This document shows positions 15,666 through 22,675 of a stretch of DNA of 64,000 nt, in pieces (positions within the stretch are counted from its first letter, which is position 1; each line of letters starts with the position of its first letter). Both the position numbers and the translations under genes were made by a program. Origin of the DNA: Microcystis panniformis FACHB-1757 (GTDB lineage: Bacteria > Cyanobacteriota > Cyanobacteriia > Cyanobacteriales > Microcystaceae); NCBI RefSeq assembly GCF_001264245.1, contig NZ_CP011339.1, positions 1,178,001-1,242,000 on the forward strand. Reading direction: 5' to 3'. The notes below the pieces were generated by a model. It did not search any database and had not been told where the DNA came from. It worked only from the letters and a program-made list of their open reading frames with translations.

Positions 15666-16612
15666 GTCATTTCAAATAAGTGTGAGACGAGGGAAAAATA
15701 AGGTAAAATAAAGGGAAACGAGCAACCCATACAGAAAAATGTCTTATAGCCTAGACTTGAGAAAAAAAGTAATCGATTATGTAGAGAATGGGGGAAGCAT
15801 AACCAAAGCCGCCGCTCTATTTAATATAGGAAGAGCGACGATATATAGATGGCTAGGTAGGGAAAAACTGGAAGCAACAAAGGTAAAACACCGTCAGAGA
15901 AAGCTGGACTGGAAAGCACTGTCAAAAGATGTCCAAGAAAATCCCGAGGCAAGATTAAGAGACAGAGCCGAGAAATTTGGAGTGAGACCAAGTGCCATTT
16001 GCTATGCCTTAAAAAAAATGAAAGTTACCAGAAAAAAGAAGGAACTTCGTTATAGAGAAAGAAACCGAGAAGAAAGAATGAAATACTACAGAGTGCTGAG
16101 AGAATTGATTAAAATATATGGAAGTGAAAGCCTTGTATTTATTGATGAGTCAGGGTTTGAAGAATTTCAAGCCTGTTTTTATGCTTGGTCAAAAAAAGGG
16201 AAGAAAGTCTTTGGAGATAGACAAGGAAAACGAGGAAAAAGAGAGAACCTTGTCGCTGGTAGAAGAAAGGGAAAAAAAGACTTTATTGCACCGATGGTAT
16301 TTACGAGAAGCCTGAATGCCGAAGGTTTTGAAGGGTGGTTATCTTTATATTTATTGCCCTCTCGCACCCATAACATCAGTATTAATTATGGATAATGCAC
16401 CAATTCATCGGAAGACAGTCATTAAACAACTGGTAGAGGAAGCAGGTCATCAGGTCGTGTTTTTGCCAAAATACTCTCCTGATTTAAATGATATCGAACA
16501 TGATTTTAGTGCATTAAAGAGGGCAAGAATGTATGCTCCTGTGGGGACACCCCTTGATGAAATTATTCGTACTTATTGTGTCGCCTAGCGTCTCGTTCTT
16601 ATTTGAAATAAC
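15666..16612 (+). mobile_element. IS630-family insertion sequence
   Basis: Inverted ends GTCATTTCAAATAAGTGTGA (from 15666) and, as reverse complement, GTTATTTCAAATAAGAACGA (from 16612), flanked on both sides by TA dinucleotides, as expected for the TA-specific IS630/Tc1-mariner group. The length of about 947 bp is normal. The transposase inside is frameshifted. Confidence 0.85.
15739..16588 (+). pseudogene. IS630-family transposase, frameshifted
   Basis: The first frame (218 codons from 15739) gives the helix-turn-helix N-terminus YSLDLRKKVIDYVENGGSIT, NIGRATIYRWLGR, a linker, and the first catalytic Asp in LVFIDESGFEE. The second frame (to 16588) gives the second Asp in SVLIMDNAPIHRKT and the third acidic residue in YSPDLNDIEHDFSALKR. 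The shift lies between about 16355 and 16378 (after SLYLLPS), moving from frame 1 to frame 2. Some IS630 members use programmed frameshifting, but no clear slippery heptamer is seen here and the join lies late in the protein, so decay is more likely. Confidence 0.82.
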
Positions 16613-16852
16613 TATATCTGTCAAAAAATAATGCTTCTACACAAGTTCTCTATTTAAATAAGAGAATTTTATCTGATTTTTTTCAAAATGAGAATTGCTG
16701 CTCTTATGGAGTAAGCCTTCAAGCTATCGCTAACTAACAGAAACCCGGAATTTGAGTTTTTATTAGAAAAAAAGTTAGCGTTCCCTTGTCAAGCAAGGGT
16801 TTCAGAACCTAGATTCGGTTAGGGATTTCCGAAAGTCCCTCCAAGAGCATTA

Positions 16853-16969
16853 TACTAAATCCGTTGAGTAACGCACAGAAAACGGGTTTCTCGGAGAAAC
16901 CCGTTTTCTACTCATGCACTCATGCAAAACGGAGAATAAATAATCAGTTTTTAATAACTGGATTTAGTA
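16853..16969. mobile_element. MITE with TACTAAATCC ends (M2), copy 1
   Basis: A 117-bp element with 10-base inverted ends TACTAAATCC / GGATTTAGTA. It contains a long perfect hairpin at 16878-16908 (GAAAACGGGTTTCTC and its complement). TA dinucleotides flank it, suggesting mobilisation by an IS630/Tc1-type transposase. A second element with the same ends is at 53758-53854. The remainder of the gap 16613-17040 has no gene that I can support. Confidence 0.72.
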
Positions 16970-17040
16970 TTATTTGTCCGTTTTCATAGATAGCTTCGTA
17001 TTGCATGGGTTGAGTGGCTGTTCATCATTAGCTTAACTAC

Positions 17041-17610
17041 CTACTTTGGCTCGACTTTGAGAACTTTTTCTGTTACCAAACGAACCTCAACCGCTGTAAA
17101 GGGTTCAACTGCAACAGTCACCATGTAGCTGATTCCCGCTTTCATCCGTCCGTCAAGCGCCCCCCAAAAATCCCAAGCATTCGGGGTGCGTTCGGGTTGA
17201 GAAACCCAGGCGCGGAGAGGTAGAGATTGATTGGCTATTTGCCCCTTGAGGACTTCCGTTGGCAAAATTGGATAGCTCAATAAGGTCTGCAAAATACTGC
17301 CTAACAGTCGATGTTCGTCGGCGACATCGGTTGTCCAAACGGTGATTAGATAGGATAAATCAATACGAGTGGGGGCAATTTTTTCGGTTCCTGTTCCTGT
17401 GGTTCCGTTGCGGGAGAGATAGCGCTCATTGCTGCGTAACTCGTGATTCTCGCGGATGTCGTAGAGAAAACAATTAATTGTAGGCTTATTCGGCTTGGGA
17501 TTCCAGTCGTCTTTGTTCGGCACTTCAAACTTAATATCGATCGCGTTAGGATCGAGAGGCACTTTTTGCACCAGCAATTCTTTAAGCGTATCGTCGAGAT
17601 CGTGGATCAT
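17041..17610 (-). CDS. eCIS DUF4255 protein (Afp16/Pvc16-like tail terminator)
   Basis: A 189-residue protein of the DUF4255 family, the last gene of the injection-system cluster. Afp16/Pvc16 proteins cap the sheath-tube assembly and set its end. Seen: the N-terminus MIHDLDDTLKELLVQKVP, the strand INCFLYDIRENHELRSNE and the conserved RIDLSYLITVWTTDVADEHR with LLGSILQTLLSYPILP. Its ATG overlaps the stop of the upstream cysteine-cluster gene by four bases (ATGA), so translation is probably coupled. The role in assembly is inference from the family. Confidence 0.87.
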   Translation of the reverse strand: MIHDLDDTLKELLVQKVPLDPNAIDIKFEVPNKDDWNPKPNKPTINCFLYDIRENHELRSNERYLSRNGTTGTGTEKIAPTRIDLSYLITVWTTDVADEHRLLGSILQTLLSYPILPTEVLKGQIANQSLPLRAWVSQPERTPNAWDFWGALDGRMKAGISYMVTVAVEPFTAVEVRLVTEKVLKVEPK

Positions 17611-18293
17611 TGAATTTCACCTCCTGGAAGTTCCATTTCTGCTGCACTCAAGTTGTGGGGCCAGTTTGGCTCGTTCAGCTTGGGATTGACAATTTTATTT
17701 TCAAAGTCGAGCCAGATGCGCCTGTCGTTGCGGCAATCGTAGGCTCGGCAAGGGATGGGGCGCTGGGAATGCACCGTACAGCCTAAACCTTGGCGATCAA
17801 AGTGGTGGCAATAGCCGTCCGCACCTTTGGCAATAACATAAGGTTGGCTCAACTCCCAGCGGATGACTCCTTCTTCGATGTCTTGGCGCGACAGGGGAAA
17901 AACCATTTTGCAGCAGGCAGCCTGGCACAAATGTACCCGATTTTCGCAGTCAATGGCGACGGGTTGGGAAAAGGTATATTTATCTTGTTCTGGTTCCTGC
18001 AAGGAAACGCCCGGATCTTGCTGCAGGAAACGTTTGAGCAGTCGTTGGGCTACCTGCTTTTTCCTTGTGTCAATTTCGTCAAGATCGAGTAAGCCTTTTT
18101 CTGTCAGCAGTTCGATGAGCGCATAGACGAAGGAGGCGGCTTCCAGGGTGCGCCCTGCCGTGGCATTTGTGCGTGCATGGAGATAAGTTAGGCCCTTTGC
18201 CACCTCATGGTGTCGGGCAAGGTCATCAGGCATGGCTGGATTAATCCCGGTTTGGCTTTCTTGATCCATGATACTTGGCAGAACAATGGGCAA
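17607..18293 (-). CDS. YkgJ-family cysteine-cluster protein in the eCIS operon
   Basis: A 228-residue protein with a cysteine-rich C-terminal half: CENRVHLCQAACCKMVFPLS (about residue 110), DGYCHHFDRQGLGCTVHSQR (about 155) and PIPCRAYDCRNDRRIW (about 175). This is the CxxxC-x12-C...C pattern of YkgJ/UPF0153 zinc- or iron-cluster proteins. The N-terminal half is helical. Starts at 18293 or 18269 are both possible. It lies between the AAA+ ATPase and DUF4255 genes, with tight spacing, so it belongs to the eCIS transcription unit. What a metal-cluster protein does there is not known to me. Confidence 0.75.
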   Translation of the reverse strand: MPIVLPSIMDQESQTGINPAMPDDLARHHEVAKGLTYLHARTNATAGRTLEAASFVYALIELLTEKGLLDLDEIDTRKKQVAQRLLKRFLQQDPGVSLQEPEQDKYTFSQPVAIDCENRVHLCQAACCKMVFPLSRQDIEEGVIRWELSQPYVIAKGADGYCHHFDRQGLGCTVHSQRPIPCRAYDCRNDRRIWLDFENKIVNPKLNEPNWPHNLSAAEMELPGGEIQ

Positions 18294-18299
18294 ACCAAC

Positions 18300-20456
18300 T
18301 TACTTTTGTTTAAATGGCAAAAACTCCTCCTCCCCAATCAGTCTTCCCATCTTCTGAAACTCCCGCTTGGTTGCTTGCAGCAGATGTTTCATCGTCACAC
18401 ACTGGCTCTTTTCTGCGGCGAGGAAGGCAGCCGCCAGGGCGATGTTGCGAATATTACCTCCTGCCAGCTTGAATTGCCGCGCCATGCCTTCGAGATCCAC
18501 ATCGGCTGCCAGGGGTGTCTGTTTGGGCCAGATGCGCCGCCAGATTTGCAGGCGGTAGTCCGCTTCAGGAAAGGGAAACTCGACAATGAAACGGATGCGC
18601 CGAGTGAAGGCTTCATCTAGATTCTGCCGCAAATTGGTGGTTAGGAGCGTCACCCCTTCGTATTCCTCCATTTTCTGCAACAGATAGGCAATTTCAAGAT
18701 TAGCGTAGCGATCGTGGGCATCCTTAACCTCGGAGCGCTTGCCAAAGAGAGCATCTGCTTCGTCAAATAAAAGGATGGCATTGGCACTCTGGGCGGCGGT
18801 AAAGATCCGCTCCAGGTTCTTTTCCGTCTCGCCAATGTACTTGCTGACTACTTGGGAGAGGTCGATCTGATAGAGGTCGAGGTGCAACTCCTGGGCGATG
18901 ACCGCCGCCGCCATTGTCTTACCCGTACCAGGTGAGCCAGAGAAGAGGGCATTTAGCCCTTTACCGAGGGAGAGTTTCTGCTCGAAGCCCCACTGACCGC
19001 AGACGAGGTGATGGTATTTGACCTGATTGCAAATTTCTTGGAGTTGAGTCAGTCCCTCGGGCGGGAGGATCAGATCGGCCCAGGTGGAGTGAGGGGAAAT
19101 TTTGCGGGCGAGGGAAGTCAGGGCTTGACCTGAGTGGGCGCGAGCAGCAGCAAATAGATCTTCTAAGCTTAAGGAATGAGGGGGTTCCTGGGATGCCTGG
19201 GCCGCCTGCCAGCGAGCCTGGTGCTGGGCTGAGGCGACTGCATCGCCAATTTGTTCAGGAGTGAGGCGGAAACGGTCAGCGAGGGTATCTAACTCCTGGG
19301 CCGGTCGGCTAATGCCAGATTGGGAGAGATAGGCTTGCCAGTTGTCCCGACGTTGGGCAAAGTCAGGTAGGGGAAAGGAGACGGGAAGAATTGTGCGGGT
19401 GGAGCCTGGAATGTCTGACAGGGTTGGCCCTCCTCCTCCGAAGATGGCGATACTGGGAAATTGGGCGATCGCCTGCAATAGGCGCTGATAGTTGTTTATC
19501 TGCTCTTGGGAACCCAGTGCGTCGATTCCCTGGAGATACAGCACCGCATCTTGAAACTGGGCTTCTCGCAAGAGCAGGGGCAAGATTGACTCTAGCTCGG
19601 TTTTCGCGGCGATCGCTGTGGCGATGTCTGCTACTAGCAGCTTCATGCCTAACTTGAGGGCGATCGCTTCTGCTGCTTGGCGCTTTCCCACTCCCTGGGG
19701 ACCGTGAAAGTAAAGGTGTAAAGGCTGATTGGCTTGTTTCGCCTGGAGTGCCAAAGCGTTTAGCGCTTGCTGGATTTTGGCATCTAACAACGGTGACGAC
19801 CGTTCTCCCCTGGGGCCTACTAGCTCACAGAATGTTGCCAATCGGGAGTCGAGTCCCTCCTGTCCCAGCAGGTAGCGGACTAGCTGCTCATCAGGCTTGA
19901 GGTAGCAAGCAAGTAAGGGCGGCTGCACCTGATGGGGGTCGGCCAACAGATGGAGCAGTCGATGGCGGAGTAGGGGCGCTTCTGGGGCAACCCTAGACCT
20001 TTGCCACAGCTTGGTTGGGGCTGAAGAACACAGCAGGTTGAGGGCGAGATCTACTGTGGGTCGCCTGCGAGTTACGTCGTCCTGGAGGTAGGCGTAAAGC
20101 CTTTCGTAGCGCAGGTCGAGTTCGGGAGCGAGGGCAATCACGAGTAGCGCTAGGTCGAAGACGGACAGGTCAAAGGTTTGCTTGAGCCAGGCTAGGCGGG
20201 ATGCTTTGTCGGCTAACTCAGAAAAGGATGGCTCCCAAGCTTCTCCTCCAAGTTTCAGGACAGGCTCTCCTGGCTGGCGCACTAACATTTGCTCTACATC
20301 TTCCTGCGTGAGATAAAGACCTTGATAGGCTTCAGTTGCTGGGTCTTTGGCATAGGTTGCTTGAGCGGCAACTACTGCTTTTTCTAGCAGTTTGTCTAAC
20401 CACTGCAAAGCTGGTAACAGATTTTCCAACCATGCCTTACTAGCTTCGATAACCAT
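18300..20456 (-). CDS. eCIS AAA+ ATPase (Afp15/Pvc15-like)
   Basis: A protein of about 718 residues. The N-terminal third is a helical domain typical of the group (SVFDLALLVIALAPELDLRY, YAYLQDDVTRRRPTVDLAL). A first, degenerate ATPase module has FHGPQGVGKRQAAEAIALKL near residue 255. A second, complete module has SGSPGTGKTMAAAVIAQEL near 505, Walker B ILLFDEADALFGKRSE near 560, sensor TTNLRQNLDEAF near 600 and the arginine pair TRRIRF. Afp15-like ATPases are needed for stable assembly of the contractile particle. I chose the ATG at 20456. The GTG at 20468 falls inside an R3 repeat and has no ribosome-binding site. Confidence 0.9.
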   Translation of the reverse strand: MVIEASKAWLENLLPALQWLDKLLEKAVVAAQATYAKDPATEAYQGLYLTQEDVEQMLVRQPGEPVLKLGGEAWEPSFSELADKASRLAWLKQTFDLSVFDLALLVIALAPELDLRYERLYAYLQDDVTRRRPTVDLALNLLCSSAPTKLWQRSRVAPEAPLLRHRLLHLLADPHQVQPPLLACYLKPDEQLVRYLLGQEGLDSRLATFCELVGPRGERSSPLLDAKIQQALNALALQAKQANQPLHLYFHGPQGVGKRQAAEAIALKLGMKLLVADIATAIAAKTELESILPLLLREAQFQDAVLYLQGIDALGSQEQINNYQRLLQAIAQFPSIAIFGGGGPTLSDIPGSTRTILPVSFPLPDFAQRRDNWQAYLSQSGISRPAQELDTLADRFRLTPEQIGDAVASAQHQARWQAAQASQEPPHSLSLEDLFAAARAHSGQALTSLARKISPHSTWADLILPPEGLTQLQEICNQVKYHHLVCGQWGFEQKLSLGKGLNALFSGSPGTGKTMAAAVIAQELHLDLYQIDLSQVVSKYIGETEKNLERIFTAAQSANAILLFDEADALFGKRSEVKDAHDRYANLEIAYLLQKMEEYEGVTLLTTNLRQNLDEAFTRRIRFIVEFPFPEADYRLQIWRRIWPKQTPLAADVDLEGMARQFKLAGGNIRNIALAAAFLAAEKSQCVTMKHLLQATKREFQKMGRLIGEEEFLPFKQK

Positions 20457-20463
20457 GATAAAA

Positions 20464-20494
20464 GCCACAGAGAAACAGAGGACACGGAGTTTTT
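20464..20494. repeat. R3 short dispersed repeat, copy 1 (also 21520-21555 and 22135-22168)
   Basis: CCACAGAGAAACAGAGGACA followed by CGGAGTTTTTTT. Two near-identical copies lie at 21520-21555 and 22135-22168 within the same operon, each ending in GAGTTTTTTT and, for the latter two, GTTGCTG. A more diverged relative is at 1298-1322 on the other strand. Copies sit between genes, at or just upstream of minus-strand start codons. Confidence 0.75.
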
Positions 20495-20540
20495 TTATTT
20501 AGGTTTTGCATCATGGCAGTTTTTTTGAATATTAATTACT

Positions 20541-20762
20541 TCAGTTGGTTTGAGTGAGAGGTTCTACTATTTCAACAACGTCAAGGTTTTCTTCTTCCTC
20601 AGTTTTAGCGAGTAACTCTTCTAATACTTGAATAGCGCCACTGATGCGAAGCATGGTATTTCTTAGATTGAGTCCTTGTGTTTCTAAATCAGCTAACATT
20701 TTTTGACCAGACTCATATTCTGCTTTGAGTTGTTCGAGGCGTTCTTTGATTTGTTTTTTCAT
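20541..20762 (-). CDS. Small coiled-coil protein in the eCIS operon
   Basis: A 73-residue acidic helical protein (KKQIKERLEQLKAEYESGQK, then LNLRNTMLRISGAIQVLEEL) with clear heptads over residues 3-55 and an acidic tail. It might be a small chaperone or scaffold for the injection system, but I recognise no family. It is flanked by the AAA+ ATPase gene downstream and a nuclease-fold gene upstream on the same strand. Confidence 0.62.
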   Translation of the reverse strand: MKKQIKERLEQLKAEYESGQKMLADLETQGLNLRNTMLRISGAIQVLEELLAKTEEEENLDVVEIVEPLTQTN

Positions 20763-20865
20763 AGGAATAATGCGTTGAAAAAATTTGCTTTTAACTTAAA
20801 TCATAACATAAAAGCTGATTTTGCAATGGTTTGGCAGATTAATTATCGCCGATTTCATAAATTAT

Positions 20866-21486
20866 CTACTCTCCTAGATCTTTATTGATGATAGCATGGT
20901 ATAAGATGCCTAAAATTTTGTTGATGTCTTTAATGTAATACTCACTCAAATCAATCTGAACGGTTTGACCTACAAGTTTTAAAAATCTCCAGATAGTTCC
21001 AATTGTCACGACTCCGTAAATGACAGAAATTTCATTACCTTCCTGTTGGTTAAAGATTTGAGCGGCGATTGCTTCAGCAATACACTGACCAAATCCTGAG
21101 TTTAAGTTTTCATTTTTCGCTTCAACAATTGTGACAATCGGCTGACGAATAAATAACTGTTCTGGATTTTTACTGATAATAAAGTCGCAAATACCGTTCA
21201 AGCCTTGGCTGAAATCTACAGTAAAATCAACTCCAGAAAATAGACTAATTTGGTGTTTTAATTTTCTTCGCAACTCTAATAAGACAGGAGCAATAATCAT
21301 TTCTGAACGAGCTTTTTCGGTGTTGATAGCTACTGCTAAATCGACTGTTTCTTGGAGAGTTGTTATTAAATATTCACTACCCTCTACTTCTGGGATGGAG
21401 GCGAATAATTCAGAGTTTTCCCGAATGGTTAAATCAAAAAGTTTTACTAATTCATCTAACTTGAAATTGCTATAAACCATTGACAC
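20866..21486 (-). CDS. PD-(D/E)XK-like protein of unknown function in the eCIS operon
   Basis: A 206-residue protein. The segment NGICDFIISKNPEQ...PIVTIVEAKNENLNSGFGQ (about residues 93-137) has the spacing of a PD-(D/E)XK nuclease core: Asp in CDF, Glu and Lys in VEAKN, followed by a helix with a conserved Gln (GFGQCIAEAIAAQ). Such proteins are common as unannotated genes in filamentous and colonial cyanobacteria. It may be an effector, an immunity-related protein or unrelated cargo in the cluster. No toxin signal is apparent. Confidence 0.68.
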   Translation of the reverse strand: MSMVYSNFKLDELVKLFDLTIRENSELFASIPEVEGSEYLITTLQETVDLAVAINTEKARSEMIIAPVLLELRRKLKHQISLFSGVDFTVDFSQGLNGICDFIISKNPEQLFIRQPIVTIVEAKNENLNSGFGQCIAEAIAAQIFNQQEGNEISVIYGVVTIGTIWRFLKLVGQTVQIDLSEYYIKDINKILGILYHAIINKDLGE

Positions 21487-21566
21487 TCACCGCCTTTTAT
21501 TGTTCAAATAAAATTCTGATAAACACCACAGAGACACAGAGGACACGGAGTTTTTTTGTTGCTGAT

Positions 21567-21731
21567 TCAGTGTTCGCTCTGTTGTTTTGCTTCCCTAAGT
21601 TCTCGCATTCGCTGTTGATATTTTAAGGCTACTTCTGTTGATATTTCACAAATTTCTCTCGCTTGTTGTTCAGCAATTTTGAACTGTTCTAGCATGGCTA
21701 ATAAGGTTTTTTCATCGGGCAGTTTTTTCAT
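21567..21731 (-). CDS. Very small helical protein, 54 aa
   Basis: Minus-strand frame from the ATG at 21731 to the TGA at 21567. It begins MKKLPDEKTLLAMLEQFKIA and continues EQQAREICEISTEVALKYQQ, ending REAKQQSEH. Its start codon overlaps the stop of the upstream gene (ATGA), which strongly suggests translational coupling and that it is real. It is helical and charged. No family is recognised; its place in the operon suggests a structural or chaperone-like accessory of the injection system. Confidence 0.62.
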   Translation of the reverse strand: MKKLPDEKTLLAMLEQFKIAEQQAREICEISTEVALKYQQRMRELREAKQQSEH

Positions 21732-22075
21732 GGGTTATTTCCTAAAAAATCAATAAGTCTTTGCAAGCGGATTTTTTCTTCTATGATTTTTCCTTGCAAC
21801 ATTCCCAAATCTTCTCCTGCTTCTTGAATTAATTCCCTCGGCACGTCTTCATCAGAAATAGTATCAATAGTGGTTTGGATTTGTCGTCTTGCTGTTTCTA
21901 GGAAAAACAGAATCGTGTTAAGATAAGCAAAATACTGCATTAGTATAACATTTTCTGGGAAATAAGACAATAAGCTTCTAAGCAGATTAATTCCTTGTGC
22001 TGCTTGTTGTTCAATTTCGTTTAACTGTCGATCAAGTTGATTGATGAGAATTTGGATTTTTGGGGGAATGGACAT
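21728..22075 (-). CDS. Helical hypothetical protein, 115 aa, in the eCIS operon
   Basis: An all-helical protein (IQILINQLDRQLNEIEQQAA, then YFAYLNTILFFLETARRQIQ and GMLQGKIIEEKIRLQRLIDF). The ATG at 22075 has GAGAG upstream. A longer frame to 22141 starts inside an R3 repeat copy and is less likely. It is coupled to the next small gene by a four-base overlap. I recognise no family, and the likely link to the injection system rests on operon position alone. Confidence 0.6.
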   Translation of the reverse strand: MSIPPKIQILINQLDRQLNEIEQQAAQGINLLRSLLSYFPENVILMQYFAYLNTILFFLETARRQIQTTIDTISDEDVPRELIQEAGEDLGMLQGKIIEEKIRLQRLIDFLGNNP

Positions 22076-22237
22076 AGTTATCGGGACTCTCCCGTATTTG
22101 TGATACAAAATCTTATTATTGGTAACAATAAGAAACACCACAGAGACACAGAGGACACGGAGTTTTTTTTGTTGCTGTGTTAGTTCACTACTGGACTAGG
22201 AAAAGCTAAAATTCAAACTGAAATTGTTCATCAGAGT

Positions 22238-22666
22238 TTAAGCATTAATTTTTTCGTTGATTTTTCCTTCTAATTTTTTAATGATTTTATAGAGTTCTTG
22301 CGTGGCAGAAATATGAAGCATTGACAAGGCATCATAGTCAACAACATGAAAATCATCTACTTCTCGACCGTACACAAAAATATCGCCTGTGTAGTTAAGG
22401 GAAATTTTGAATTTATCGGTTTTGATGTCTTCAACGGTAAATAATTGGCTGTCGTTGTCATTCCAGAAGATTTTAACTTTATCCCCAATCTTTAAATTAT
22501 GATTGTTTAATGTCACCCAGTTTTCTTCAATAATGGCAAATTCCAAAATATCAGGAACGGTATCAACATAGGTTGACACTGCTTGGGGATAAACGGTAAC
22601 AATTGCTTGTCCGAAGGTAGGGTTAAACATGGCTTTATCACCAGTGATGAGAATGAATTCAGTCAT
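22238..22666 (-). CDS. Hypothetical eCIS accessory, probably fibre-associated, 142 aa
   Basis: A 142-residue protein whose first 110 residues look beta-rich (AIVTVYPQAVSTYVDTVPDI, KIGDKVKIFWNDNDSQLFTV) and whose C-terminus reads DYDALSMLHISATQELYKII and a charged helix. A DYDALSML.ISATQ.L ending is typical of C-termini of phage tail-fibre or tail-spike proteins (intramolecular chaperone or trimerisation helix), which supports a link to the fibre gene that ends nine bases upstream. The exact role is inference. Confidence 0.6.
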   Translation of the reverse strand: MTEFILITGDKAMFNPTFGQAIVTVYPQAVSTYVDTVPDILEFAIIEENWVTLNNHNLKIGDKVKIFWNDNDSQLFTVEDIKTDKFKISLNYTGDIFVYGREVDDFHVVDYDALSMLHISATQELYKIIKKLEGKINEKINA

Positions 22667-22675
22667 AGATTAATA

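Noticed and set aside
15326..15701. Plus-strand frames of 87 and 104 codons before IS630
   Set aside because: They cross the IS605-type right end and lie opposite the better-supported small coiled-coil frame.
16878..16908. Perfect hairpin read as a transcription terminator
   Set aside because: No gene ends beside it in a suitable orientation and no T tract follows directly; it is the core of the M2 MITE.
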